Counted from the first letter of the stretch, positions 6,902 to 14,090 are shown. The stretch is 15,910 nucleotides of DNA from Silvimonas sp. (GCA_030151005.1 JASLES010000013.1:1-15910), one strand, 5' to 3'. Translations and numbers: made by a program. Notes: generated by a model from the sequence alone, not told the origin.

Positions 6902-7834
6902 ATGCTACGCAAACTCTTTGCCGCCCTCGCCCCGCTGGTGCTGGGTCTGGCGCTCACCAGCCCGGCGCAGGCCGCTGACCAGACCCTGCGGATTGGCTAT
7001 CAGAAATACGGTGTGTTCACGCTATTGAAAGCGCGCGGTACGCTGGAGAAAAAACTGGAAAGCCAGGGCTGGAAAGTCACCTGGACCGAGTTCCCCGGCG
7101 GCCCGCAACTGCTGGAAGCACTCAACGTCGGCGCGGTGGATTTCGGCCTGACGGGCGAAGCCCCGCCGGTATTTGCCCAAGCGGCTGGCGCGCAACTGGT
7201 GTACGTGGCGTTTGAACCACCCGCCCCCAGCGCGGAGGCCATCCTGGTGCCCAAAGATTCCGCCATCAAGTCAGTCAAAGACCTGAAGGGCAAGAAAGTG
7301 GCACTGAACAAGGGCTCCAACGTGCACTACCTGTTGGTGCGCGCGCTGGAAGAAGCCGGCCTGAAGCCCACGGATATCCAGACTGTTTACCTGCCCCCCG
7401 CCGATGCCCGCGCCGCCTTTGCCAAGGGCGCAGTGGATGCCTGGGTGATCTGGGACCCTTACCTGGCCGCTGCCGAGGCCCAATTGCCGGTGCGCACGCT
7501 GCGTGACGGCAAGGGCCTGGTGAACAACTATCAGTTCATCCTGGCCGCCCGCAAATTCATCACCGCTCAACCGGCCATTGCCAAGACTTTGCTGGCAGAA
7601 CTGCAAGCGACCGACCAATGGGCCAACGCCAACAATGCCGAAGCCGCCAAAGAACTGGCCGGGCAAATTGGCCTGCCGGTAGAGGTGGTTAACGCCACCC
7701 TGCCACGCAACACCATGGGCCTGCAGCCAATCACGCCGCAAGTGGCGGGCCAGCAGCAGAAAATTGCCGACACCTTCCACGACCTGGGTCTGATCCCGGT
7801 GGCGGTGAAGGTACAAGACGCACTGATCAAGTAA
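6902..7834 (+). CDS. ssuA: Aliphatic sulfonate ABC transporter periplasmic binding protein SsuA (first copy)
   Basis: A 310-residue periplasmic solute-binding protein that captures organosulfonates and hands them to SsuC/SsuB. The Sec signal peptide covers about residues 1-24 (AQA-AD cleavage). The mature protein opens with LRIGYQKYG and contains EFPGGPQLLEALNVGAVDFG, KGSNVHYLLVRALE and VDAWVIWDPY, all standard for the SsuA/TauA/nitrate-binding group. I placed the start at ATG 6902 because GGAGA (6892-6896) precedes it and the signal peptide begins there; the frame stays open further upstream inside ssuE, but that is not exported sequence. It is followed 9 bp later by a second ssuA-like gene. 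Substrate range within sulfonates is not readable. Confidence 0.93.
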   Translation: MLRKLFAALAPLVLGLALTSPAQAADQTLRIGYQKYGVFTLLKARGTLEKKLESQGWKVTWTEFPGGPQLLEALNVGAVDFGLTGEAPPVFAQAAGAQLVYVAFEPPAPSAEAILVPKDSAIKSVKDLKGKKVALNKGSNVHYLLVRALEEAGLKPTDIQTVYLPPADARAAFAKGAVDAWVIWDPYLAAAEAQLPVRTLRDGKGLVNNYQFILAARKFITAQPAIAKTLLAELQATDQWANANNAEAAKELAGQIGLPVEVVNATLPRNTMGLQPITPQVAGQQQKIADTFHDLGLIPVAVKVQDALIK

Positions 7835-7843
7835 GAGCCAGTG

Positions 7844-8776
7844 ATGATGCGACTGACCCAAGCCGGCCGCTGGCTGGCCATTGCTACCCTCGCCCTGACC
7901 GCGGCCTTGCCAGCCAGGGCGCAGGAGTTGCGCATCGGCTACCAGAAAAGCTCGTTCAACCTGATCGTGCTGAAAAGCCGGGGCGTGCTGGAACAAAAAC
8001 CAGGCCTGAGCGTGAAGTGGGTGGAGTTCCCCGCCGGCCCGCAATTGCTGGAAGCGCTCAACGCCGGATCGGTGGACTTTGGCATGACGGGCGACACACC
8101 GCCGCTGTTCTCGCAGGCCGCTGGCAGCAAGCTGGTGTATGTGGGCTATGAGCCCGCCAAACCGCAAGCAGCGGCGATCCTGGTGCCCAAAACCTCGGGC
8201 ATCAAGACGCTGGCTGATCTGAAGGGCCGGCGCATCGCCCTGCAAAAAGGCTCCAGTTCCCACGCCTTGTTGCTGCGGGCGCTGGATAAAGCCGGGCTGA
8301 AGTGGGATGACATCCAGCCTGCTTACCTGGCCCCGGCCGATGCCCGTGCGGCGTTTGAACGTGGCGCAGTTGATGCCTGGGCCATCTGGGACCCGTACTT
8401 TGCCGCCGCCGAGAAATCCGGCGCGGTGCGGGTGCTGGCCAGCGGTGAAGGCTTGACCAGCAACCAGACGTTCTACCTGGCCAGCCGCGACTTTGCGCAA
8501 AAGAACAAGGCACTGCTCGACACCGTGTTTGACGCGCTGACCCGCAACAACGAGTACATCGAACAACACAACGCCGATGCCGCGCGTTTGCTGTCGGCCT
8601 ACGTGGGTCTGGATCAAGCGACCTTTGAACAGGTTCTGGCCCGCCACCCGGACTACCGCGTGCGCTGGCTGGACGACAAAACCATTGCTGAACAACAAAA
8701 ACTGGCTGACCGCTTTGCCGCAGAGGGGTTGATCCCGCACCCCGTGACCGTGGCCGACATTGTGGTGCGCCACTGA
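7844..8776 (+). CDS. ssuA: Aliphatic sulfonate ABC transporter periplasmic binding protein SsuA (second copy)
   Basis: A tandem paralogue of the preceding gene (310 residues), aligning along its whole length with roughly half the residues identical by eye. Shared blocks include LRIGYQK, GPQLLEALN, ILVPK, PADARAAF and VDAW-IWDPY. The signal peptide ends near ARA-QE. The copies differ in the N-terminal ligand-lobe segment (QKSSFNLIVLKSRG here, QKYGVFTLLKARG in the first) and in the C-terminal half, so they may bind different sulfonates. Start choice: ATG 7844, with AAGAG at 7833-7837; ATG 7847 and GTG 7841 are adjacent alternatives. It sits 9 bp after the first copy and 23 bp before ssuD, so it is in the same operon. 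The gene symbol is by homology; a number or suffix would be arbitrary. Confidence 0.92.
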   Translation: MMRLTQAGRWLAIATLALTAALPARAQELRIGYQKSSFNLIVLKSRGVLEQKPGLSVKWVEFPAGPQLLEALNAGSVDFGMTGDTPPLFSQAAGSKLVYVGYEPAKPQAAAILVPKTSGIKTLADLKGRRIALQKGSSSHALLLRALDKAGLKWDDIQPAYLAPADARAAFERGAVDAWAIWDPYFAAAEKSGAVRVLASGEGLTSNQTFYLASRDFAQKNKALLDTVFDALTRNNEYIEQHNADAARLLSAYVGLDQATFEQVLARHPDYRVRWLDDKTIAEQQKLADRFAAEGLIPHPVTVADIVVRH

Positions 8777-8799
8777 CCCCTACCCCCAAGGAAAACATC

Positions 8800-9954
8800 A
8801 TGAGTCTGAACATCTTCTGGTTTCTGCCCACCCACGGCGATGGCCGTTATCTGGGCACTGGCCACGGCGCACGCAGCGTCAACCATCACTATCTCAAACA
8901 AATTGCCCAAGCCGCCGATGAACTGGGCTACTACGGCGTACTGATCCCCACTGGCCGGTCTTGCGAAGATGCCTGGGTGGTGGCCAGCAGCCTGGCGCCG
9001 CTGACCGAGCGCCTGCGCTACCTGGTGGCCATTCGCCCCGGCATTATCTCGCCCACCGTATCCGCCCGCATGGCCGCCACGCTGGACCGTATCTCCAACG
9101 GCCGTGTGCTGATCAATGTGGTCACTGGCGGCGACCCGGATGAACAAGCCGGCGACGGCATCTGGCTGGATCACAACGAACGTTACGAAGTCACCGATGA
9201 ATTCCTGAAAATCTGGCGCGGTGTGCTGGAAGGCGAGTCGGTGGACTTTGAAGGCAAGCACCTGAAAGTACAGGGTGCCAAAACCCTCTACCCGCCAGTG
9301 CAAACGCCCTATCCGCCGCTGTACTTTGGCGGTTCATCCGAGGCCGCCGTAGACCTCGCGGCCGAACAAGTTGATGTCTACCTGACCTGGGGCGAACCCC
9401 CTGCCGCCGTGGCAGAGAAGATTGCCGTGGTGCGGCAGAAAGCTGAAAAACTCGGCCGCAAGGTGAAGTTTGGCATCCGCCTGCACGTGATCGTGCGTGA
9501 GACATCTGAAGCCGCTTGGGCCGCTGCGGATGAACTGATCAGCCATGTCACCGACGACACCATCGCCGCCGCACAGAAAGCGTTCTCCCGCTTCGACTCC
9601 GTAGGCCAGCAACGCATGGCCGCACTGCACGGCGGCCGTCGCGACAAGCTGGAAGTCTCGCCCAACCTGTGGGCCGGTGTCGGCCTGGTACGCGGTGGCG
9701 CGGGCACAGCGCTGGTTGGCAACCCGCAAGAGGTGGCAGCCCGGATCAAGGAATACGCGGATCTGGGCATTGAGAGCTTTATTTTCAGCGGTTACCCGCA
9801 CCTGGAAGAGGCCTACCGGTTTGCTGAACTGGTGTTCCCGCTGTTGCCTTTGTCTGAACAGACCCGTGCGCCGGCGAAGGCGAATTTGACGGGGCCGTTT
9901 GGGGAGATTGTGGGGAATGATTTGCCGCCGAGCGTGAAAGTAGCGGCGAGTTGA
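8800..9954 (+). CDS. ssuD: FMNH2-dependent alkanesulfonate monooxygenase SsuD
   Basis: A 384-residue bacterial-luciferase-like TIM-barrel enzyme that cleaves C1-and-longer alkanesulfonates to aldehyde and sulfite using FMNH2 from SsuE and oxygen. It matches SsuD closely in length (E. coli 381). Key positions are visible: TGRSCEDAW with C55 (E. coli C54), GIRLHVIVRET with R227 and H229 (E. coli R226, H228), NVVTGGDPDEQAGDG near 106-120, and the C-terminal GNPQEVAARIKEYADLGIESFIFSGYPHLEEAYRFAE block. The ribosome site AAGGAAAA (from about 8788) supports ATG 8800. In most ssu operons ssuC follows within a few bases; here a repeat island intervenes. Confidence 0.96.
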   Translation: MSLNIFWFLPTHGDGRYLGTGHGARSVNHHYLKQIAQAADELGYYGVLIPTGRSCEDAWVVASSLAPLTERLRYLVAIRPGIISPTVSARMAATLDRISNGRVLINVVTGGDPDEQAGDGIWLDHNERYEVTDEFLKIWRGVLEGESVDFEGKHLKVQGAKTLYPPVQTPYPPLYFGGSSEAAVDLAAEQVDVYLTWGEPPAAVAEKIAVVRQKAEKLGRKVKFGIRLHVIVRETSEAAWAAADELISHVTDDTIAAAQKAFSRFDSVGQQRMAALHGGRRDKLEVSPNLWAGVGLVRGGAGTALVGNPQEVAARIKEYADLGIESFIFSGYPHLEEAYRFAELVFPLLPLSEQTRAPAKANLTGPFGEIVGNDLPPSVKVAAS

Positions 9955-9964
9955 AGTTGGCTGC

Positions 9965-10000
9965 CCGCGCCGTTGACAGTATTAGCGCCTGACGGCGCGG
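9965..10000 (+). terminator. GC-rich hairpin just after ssuD, possible terminator or attenuator
   Basis: CCGCGCCGT (9965-9973) and ACGGCGCGG (9992-10000) are perfect 9-bp complements with an 18-base loop, starting 10 bp after the ssuD stop codon. An alternative inner hairpin is GCGCC (9985-9989) with GGCGC (9994-9998), and that smaller one recurs in the right-hand repeat copy. CTTAAAAG follows, not a T-run, so this may only lower read-through into ssuCB. Confidence 0.35.
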
Positions 10001-10195
10001 CTTAAAAGCATTTGATACCGGCGGTGGCCGGAGCACCCTACTTTCTTTGCTTCGCCAAAGAAAGTAGGCAAAGAAAGGCGACCCCAGCCTGGCGGCCCTC
10101 CGGGCTTCCCTCAGTCGGTCGGGAGCCCAAGGTCTCCCTCCACTCCTTCGGCGCTGGGCTTTGATGGGGGAGGAAAGTCAAAAGCAACGACAACA
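9982..10195 (+). repeat. Left copy of a long structured inverted repeat in the ssuD-ssuC gap
   Basis: This segment reappears in opposite orientation at 10497-10754. Shared blocks in order are TTAGCGCC (9982-9989), the small hairpin GCGCC-TGAC-GGCGC, TTTGATACC with CCGGC-GGTG-GCCGG (10011-10031), GAGCACC, a 13-bp perfect stem CCTACTTTCTTTG / CAAAGAAAGTAGG (10037-10049 and 10056-10068), AAAGAAAGGCGACCC, a GC-rich middle that differs between copies, and GTCAAAAGCAACGACAACA (10177-10195). It has no transposase or plausible protein. From memory, sequences with this AAAGAAAGTAGG hairpin recur in intergenic spaces of many beta- and gammaproteobacteria. It is most likely a dispersed non-coding repeat family. 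Confidence 0.75.
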
Positions 10196-10213
10196 ACAAA
10201 ACCAAAAACAACG

Positions 10214-10262
<49 letters not shown>

Positions 10263-10289
10263 TCAATTCAACACGCATTCCACTGACTC

Positions 10290-10316
10290 GTCATTCCAGC
10301 CTTGAGCCGGAATCCA
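10290..10316 (+). repeat. REP/dRS3-like palindrome, copy 1
   Basis: The unit begins CGTCATTCC and ends GGAATCCAG, with ATTCC (10293-10297) and GGAAT (10309-10313) as arms. It is an imperfect version of the palindrome at 10394-10421 and lies in the opposite orientation to it, like a paired REP unit. Confidence 0.6.
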
Positions 10317-10393
10317 GCTGCAACGCTTGCACACTCTTTGGGGTGAATTCGGAGTGGTGGTCATCCACCCAAAGCAGCCCATTGGGCTGCGGA
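10317..10393. repeat. Spacer between REP-like units, with two small hairpins
   Basis: No gene is visible. It holds GGTGG-TCAT-CCACC (10356-10369) and a strong GCAGCCC-ATT-GGGCTGC hairpin (10374-10390). The palindromes suggest this is part of the same composite repeat as its flanking units. Confidence 0.45.
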
Positions 10394-10421
10394 CTGGATT
10401 CCCGCCTCCGCGGGAATGACG
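10394..10421 (-). repeat. REP/dRS3-like palindrome, copy 2
   Basis: ATTCCC (10398-10403), eight bases, then GGGAAT (10412-10417) exactly fits ATTCCC-N8-GGGAAT, which I recall as the Neisseria dRS3 consensus. The wider unit read on the minus strand is CGTCATTCCC ... GGGAATCCAGT, inverted relative to copy 1. Similar CGTCATTCCCGC-type repeats occur across proteobacteria, so the dRS3 link is suggestive only. Confidence 0.6.
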
Positions 10422-10496
10422 AAGTGGTGGGTAAGGTAAGTCACTCTTGCGGGCAGATGATTTGCGGAGTCGGGTTGCTTTGGCTTTGGCTCTTGA

Positions 10497-10754
10497 TGTT
10501 GTCGTTGCTTTTGACTTGCTTCCCCTCCGGCAGCGCCGAGCATCGCAGCAAGGCGCGGGGTTTCGGCGGAGGGGTGTTTGAGGCCAAAGGCCGAGTTCCC
10601 GCAGCCAGCCGCGACTTGCGAGAAGCGCAGGGCACCCGAAGGGCGCTGTCGCAGGGTCGCCTTTCTTTTGCCTACTTTTCTTTGGCGAAGCAAAGAAAAG
10701 TAGGGTGCTCCGGCCACCGCCGGTATCAAAAACAACCGCGCCGCAAGGCGCTAA
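10497..10754 (-). repeat. Right copy of the long structured inverted repeat
   Basis: Read on the minus strand it repeats the blocks of 9982-10195: TTAGCGCC (10747-10754), GCGCC-TTGC-GGCGC, TTTGATACC with CCGGC-GGTG-GCCGG, GAGCACC, the stem CCTACTTTTCTTTG / CAAAGAAAAGTAGG (10671-10684 and 10691-10704), GGCGACCC, a longer divergent GC-rich middle, and GTCAAAAGCAACGACAACA (10497-10515). The stem is one base pair longer than in the left copy, with the extra base present in both arms. The outer end lies 31 bp before the ssuC start codon. I see no target-site duplication at the outer ends. Confidence 0.75.
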
Positions 10755-10785
10755 CAAAACTAGACAATGCTGGAGTGATCGTCCT

Positions 10786-11565
10786 ATGTCAGCCAAACCA
10801 GCCCATGACGGCCTGGCCAAAACCCTCCTTCCCTGGCTGGTGCCGGTATTGATCATCATCGCCTGGCAGGCCGCCGCCAGCGCAGGCGAAATCGACAGTC
10901 GCGTTATGCCTTCCCCGCTGGCCGTCCTTAAAGCCGGCAAAGACCTGGCCGCGTCCGGCCAGCTCTGGCTGCATCTGAAGATCAGTTTCATCCGCGCCAT
11001 GATCGGCTTTGCCATTGGCGGCGGCATTGGCCTTGCGCTGGGGCTGATTACCGGGCTCTCAAAACGTGGGGAGTTGCTGCTCGACAGCACCGTGCAAATG
11101 ATCCGCACCATCCCGCCGCTGGCACTGATCCCGCTGGTCATCCTGTGGTTTGGTATTGATGAGAGCGCCAAGCTCTTCCTGGTGGCCTTTGGCACCTTGT
11201 TTCCGGTGTACATCAACACATACCACGGCATTCGTTCGGTGGATGCCGGCCTGGTAGAAATGGCGCGCAGTTATGGCCTGAAAGGCTGGCCATTGTTCCG
11301 GGATGTCATCCTGCCCGGCGCCTTGCCCTCCATTCTGGTTGGCGTGCGTTTCGCGCTGGGTTTTGCGTGGATTTTGCTGATCGTGGCCGAGACCATTTCG
11401 GCCAGCACCGGTATTGGTTACCTCGCCACCAATGCGCGAGAGTTTCTGCAGACGGATGTCGTGGTGCTCTCCATCTTGCTGTACGCCCTCCTGGGCAAGG
11501 CCAGCGACGCGGTAGCGCGCGTGCTGGAACGTCGCTGGCTGCGCTGGCACCCGGCGTATCAATAA
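10786..11565 (+). CDS. ssuC: Aliphatic sulfonate ABC transporter permease SsuC
   Basis: A 259-residue inner-membrane permease with about six membrane segments. The ABC-permease EAA loop is EMARSYGLKGWPLFRDVILPG in the middle of the protein, and ISASTGIGYLATNAREFLQTD near the C-terminus is typical of SsuC/TauC/NrtB permeases. I chose ATG 10786: GGAG at 10772-10775 precedes it, the resulting length matches SsuC (about 260), and a longer in-frame start at 10705 would lie inside the repeat and add unrelated residues. It is separated from ssuD by the repeat island, so whether it uses the ssuE promoter or its own is unclear. ssuB follows immediately. Confidence 0.94.
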   Translation: MSAKPAHDGLAKTLLPWLVPVLIIIAWQAAASAGEIDSRVMPSPLAVLKAGKDLAASGQLWLHLKISFIRAMIGFAIGGGIGLALGLITGLSKRGELLLDSTVQMIRTIPPLALIPLVILWFGIDESAKLFLVAFGTLFPVYINTYHGIRSVDAGLVEMARSYGLKGWPLFRDVILPGALPSILVGVRFALGFAWILLIVAETISASTGIGYLATNAREFLQTDVVVLSILLYALLGKASDAVARVLERRWLRWHPAYQ

Positions 11566-11583
11566 ATGGATTGGAGTCATCCC

Positions 11584-12387
11584 GTGAACGCACCTTTTAC
11601 CGTGAATGGCGTGGCGCTGCAGCTCACCGGCGTGGGCAAGCGCTTTGAGCAGAAAACGGTTCTGCATGAACTGGACCTGACCTTGCGTGCAGGTGAATTT
11701 GTTGCGCTGGTCGGGCGTTCCGGTTGCGGCAAATCCACGCTGTTGCGCCTTGTCGCCGGGCTGGATCACGCTAGCGCCGGGCTGATTGAGGCCGACGGCA
11801 AACCGCATGTCACCGCCGACACCCGCCTGATGTTCCAGGACGCCCGCCTGTTGCCCTGGAAAACCGTCTTGCAAAACGTCGGTCTGGGCTTGAGTGGCCA
11901 CTGGCACGACGCGGCGGTTGCGGCCCTGGCCGAAGTGGGCCTGTCTGAGCACGCACACAAATGGCCGGCGCAACTTTCCGGCGGGCAGCGCCAGCGGGTG
12001 GCGTTGGCGCGTGCGCTGATCCATCGCCCGCGCCTGCTATTGCTGGATGAGCCCTTGGGCGCGCTTGATGCACTGACCCGTATCGAGATGCATCAACTCA
12101 TTGAGCGCCTGTGGCAGCACCATGGTTTTACCGTGCTGCTGGTCACCCATGACGTGCACGAGGCCGTGGCGCTGGCTGACCGCGTGATTCTGATCGAGGA
12201 AGGCCGCATTGGTCTTGATCAAGCCATCGACCTGGCCCGCCCGCGCGCGCGTGGCACCGCTGCCTTTGCCGCGCTGGAAGAACGCATTCTGAACCGCGTT
12301 TTGTCCCTGCCAGACGCCGGCGGCGAACCCGCCGCGCCCCCGGCCTTAGAACCCATTGTGCCAGCCGCATTACGCTGGGCTCTTTAA
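11584..12387 (+). CDS. ssuB: Aliphatic sulfonate ABC transporter ATP-binding protein SsuB
   Basis: A 267-residue ATPase that powers sulfonate import on the cytoplasmic side of SsuC. From the chosen GTG start: Walker A GRSGCGKST (44-52), Q-loop MFQD (Q85), ABC signature LSGGQ (131-135), Walker B LLLLDE (151-156), D-loop GALD, H-loop THD (H189). The short C-terminal extension after the ATPase core is normal for SsuB. Start choice: GTG 11584 has GGAG (11573-11576) at ideal spacing, whereas the in-frame ATG at 11566, directly after the ssuC stop, has no ribosome site and would add six residues. It is translationally adjacent to ssuC. Confidence 0.93.
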   Translation: MNAPFTVNGVALQLTGVGKRFEQKTVLHELDLTLRAGEFVALVGRSGCGKSTLLRLVAGLDHASAGLIEADGKPHVTADTRLMFQDARLLPWKTVLQNVGLGLSGHWHDAAVAALAEVGLSEHAHKWPAQLSGGQRQRVALARALIHRPRLLLLDEPLGALDALTRIEMHQLIERLWQHHGFTVLLVTHDVHEAVALADRVILIEEGRIGLDQAIDLARPRARGTAAFAALEERILNRVLSLPDAGGEPAAPPALEPIVPAALRWAL

Positions 12388-12520
12388 TTACACAATGGAA
12401 TATAAAACAAATATAAAATTACTTTGATGTATAAAAGGCTACTGATAGGCTGAGTCTGTCAGCACCTGAAAACACCCGGCCTCACCGGCACACGACAACA
12501 TTTCATTGGAGCACACCATC
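12388..12520 (+). promoter_or_regulatory. ssuF: AT-rich region upstream of ssuF with three TATAAAA repeats
   Basis: A 133-bp gap separates ssuB from ssuF. TATAAAA occurs three times on the plus strand, at 12401-12407, 12412-12418 and 12430-12436 (11- and 18-bp steps), the first within GGAATATAA (12397-12405). Any of these could be a -10 box, but no good -35 box pairs with them, as in activator-dependent promoters. A 7-bp hairpin, CTGATAG/CTGTCAG (12442-12448, 12456-12462, one G-T pair), lies in the leader. This suggests ssuF has its own regulated promoter. Confidence 0.5.
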
Positions 12521-12736
12521 ATGGCTATTCAGCAAATCAACGTTCGTAACCAGTTCCGCGGCACCATCAAAGAAATCATTGAAGGCCCGGTGCTCTCTGA
12601 AGTGGATGTCACCACCCCGTCCGGCATCGTCACCTCCGTGATCACCACCCGTTCGGTGAAAGAACTGGGCCTGAAGCCAGGCAGCGAAGTGATTGCTTTC
12701 GTGAAATCGACTGAGGTATCGATTGCCACGCTGTAA
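12521..12736 (+). CDS. ssuF: SsuF-like molybdopterin-binding (TOBE/Mop domain) protein
   Basis: A 71-residue protein that is a single TOBE (molbindin) domain: VRNQFRGTIKEIIEGPVLSEV, then VTSVITTRSVKELGLKPGSEVIAFVKSTEVSIA. Molbindins bind molybdate or related oxyanions as oligomers. In Pseudomonas putida a gene of this kind, ssuF, ends the ssu operon and is needed for sulfonate use, though its biochemical role is unclear. The ATG at 12521 follows GGAG (12508-12511); an in-frame TTG at 12506 overlaps that site and is unlikely. Here ssuF lies 133 bp after ssuB, with its own AT-rich upstream region and a strong terminator. An ordinary molbindin for molybdate storage is the alternative. Confidence 0.85.
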   Translation: MAIQQINVRNQFRGTIKEIIEGPVLSEVDVTTPSGIVTSVITTRSVKELGLKPGSEVIAFVKSTEVSIATL

Positions 12737-12753
12737 TCGCTTTTCCGGTTCGA

Positions 12754-12792
12754 GCAAACAAACAGGGCGCATATTGCGCCCTGTTTGTTTTG
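12754..12792 (+). terminator. Strong intrinsic terminator after ssuF
   Basis: AAACAAACAGGGCGC (12756-12770) and GCGCCCTGTTTGTTT (12776-12790) form a perfect 15-bp stem with the 5-base loop ATATT. The right arm ends in a T-rich run, and the left arm is A-rich, so it could work in both directions. It separates ssuF from the sulfate transporter operon. Confidence 0.9.
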
Positions 12793-12829
12793 CAAGCCGA
12801 TTGCCTAAAAGACCCCGTAACCCGCGCCA

Positions 12830-12907
12830 TTGTTGGCTTTTCCGCAACCAGATATATACAAGTAGCAAATCAGCCTTTGTGGGAATATAAGAATCGGAGA
12901 GAATTCT
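12830..12907 (+). promoter_or_regulatory. sbp: Promoter region of the sbp-cysTWA operon
   Basis: TTGTTG (12830-12835) and TATATA (12853-12858) are 17 bases apart, a good sigma-70 match. Further down are GGAATATAA (12882-12890), also found before ssuF, and the palindrome AGAATTCT (12900-12907). GGAATATAAG could instead be the -10 of an activated promoter lacking a -35. CysB control is expected for sulfate-uptake genes but cannot be shown here. Confidence 0.55.
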
Positions 12908-12935
12908 TCTCAAATATCATACCCAGAGGTTTTTC

Positions 12936-13946
12936 ATGTCCCGCCTTGTCACCCGCTTGATCGTTGCCGCCGTCGCTGTGGCTGTTGCCGTACCGGCCTT
13001 TGCCGATGTCACTTTGCTCAATGTCTCTTACGACGTGATGCGTGACTTCTACAAGGATTACAACCCGGCGTTTCAGAAGCACTATCAGGACAAGTTCAAG
13101 GAAAAGGCCACCATCCAGATGTCGCATGGCGCGTCCAGCAAGCAAGCGCGTTCGGTGATTGATGGCCTGGAAGCCGACGTGGTGACCATGAACCAGCACA
13201 ACGATATCGATGCGATCGCCGACAAGGCCAAGCTGCTGCCGGCCGATTGGGCCAAGCGCCTGCCGGATAATTCCGCGCCGTTTACCTCTTTGCAGGTGCT
13301 GATCGTCAAAAAGGGCAACCCCAAGGGCATCAAGGACTGGAACGATCTGACCAAGCCTGGCGTGCAGGTGATTTTCCCGAACCCGAAAACCTCCGGTAAT
13401 GGCCGTTACACCTTCCTGGCCGCATGGGGTTACGCATTGCGCCAGCCGGGTGGCAACGAACAGAAGGCGGCCGAGTTTGAAGCGTCCATTCTGAAGAACG
13501 TGCCGGTGCTGGAAGCCGGTGGCCGTGGCGCCACCACCACCTTTATGCAACGCGGTATTGGCGACGTGCTGGTGACGTTTGAAAACGAGGCCGAAATGAT
13601 CGCCCGCGAATTTGGTCGTGGTAACTTTGATGTGGTCTATCCGAGTGTGTCGATCGAAGCCGAGCCGCCAGTGGCGCTGGTGGACAAAGTGGTCGACAAG
13701 AAAGGCACCCGCAAAGCTGCGCAAGAATACCTGACCTGGCTGTGGAGCCCGGAAGCCCAGGAAATTGCCGCACAAAACTATCTGCGCCCGCGTGACAAAG
13801 CCGTGTTTGCCAAGCACGCCAGCCAGTTCCCGAACGTGAAGCTGTTTGGCATCAACGACTTTGGTGGCTGGCAAGCCGCGCAGGCCAAGTACTTTGCGGA
13901 TGGCGGCGTATACGACAAGATCGCGGCTTCCGTGGCCAAGAAGTAA
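12936..13946 (+). CDS. sbp: Sulfate-binding periplasmic protein
   Basis: A 336-residue periplasmic receptor for sulfate (and possibly thiosulfate), feeding CysT/CysW/CysA. The signal peptide covers about residues 1-23 (hydrophobic Val/Ala stretch, cleavage near FA-DV). The mature start LLNVSYDVMRDFYKDYN, MSHGASSKQARSVIDGLEADVV, the NPKTSGNGRYTFLAAWGYA stretch and GRGATTTFMQRGIGDVL are hallmark sulfate-binding protein segments. The ribosome site AGAGG (12925-12929) precedes ATG 12936. Sbp and CysP are close paralogues; the AWGYAL and overall spacing fit Sbp, but the sulfate versus thiosulfate preference is not certain. A repeat element separates it from the permease genes, which could let it be made in excess. 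Confidence 0.95.
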   Translation: MSRLVTRLIVAAVAVAVAVPAFADVTLLNVSYDVMRDFYKDYNPAFQKHYQDKFKEKATIQMSHGASSKQARSVIDGLEADVVTMNQHNDIDAIADKAKLLPADWAKRLPDNSAPFTSLQVLIVKKGNPKGIKDWNDLTKPGVQVIFPNPKTSGNGRYTFLAAWGYALRQPGGNEQKAAEFEASILKNVPVLEAGGRGATTTFMQRGIGDVLVTFENEAEMIAREFGRGNFDVVYPSVSIEAEPPVALVDKVVDKKGTRKAAQEYLTWLWSPEAQEIAAQNYLRPRDKAVFAKHASQFPNVKLFGINDFGGWQAAQAKYFADGGVYDKIAASVAKK

Positions 13947-13956
13947 TACATCACGC

Positions 13957-14090
13957 GTAGGGTGGATTCGCACGACAGTGCAATCCACCTGGCAATGGTG
14001 GATTGTCGCTATCCCGCTGCTACTTGCATCTGTAAATTCCGGTGGCTTTGTGGGGATACCCTCCGAGGGGCAACGCCAAATCCACCCTAC
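13957..14090. repeat. 134-bp palindromic repeat element between sbp and cysT
   Basis: The ends are a perfect 12-bp inverted repeat: GTAGGGTGGATT (13957-13968) and AATCCACCCTAC (14079-14090). Inside are AATCCACC (13982-13989) and GGTGGATT (13997-14004), so arms alternate and can fold as several hairpins, e.g. GGTGGATT with GCAC-GACA-GTGC inside and AATCCACC. No protein is encoded. GTAGGGTGGATT-type repeats are, from memory, common dispersed REP-like elements in proteobacteria. In this place it could stabilise the sbp mRNA end or reduce transcription into cysTWA. Confidence 0.8.

Noticed and set aside
7271..8773. Long open frame (500 codons) on the minus strand opposite the ssuA genes
   Set aside because: It is antisense to two clear SsuA proteins; the composition is a mirror of GC-rich codon usage, with no recognisable domain and no ribosome site.
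10343..10852. 169-codon plus-strand frame through the REP units and right repeat
   Set aside because: It consists of palindromic repeats and overlaps the ssuC start in another frame.
10263..11231. 322-codon minus-strand frame through the repeats and ssuC
   Set aside because: It joins repeat DNA with the antisense of ssuC, so it is not a plausible gene.
11566..11583. ATG at 11566 as the ssuB start
   Set aside because: It directly follows the ssuC stop with no ribosome site; GTG 11584 has GGAG at proper spacing. It is not fully excluded, because translational coupling could use the ATG.
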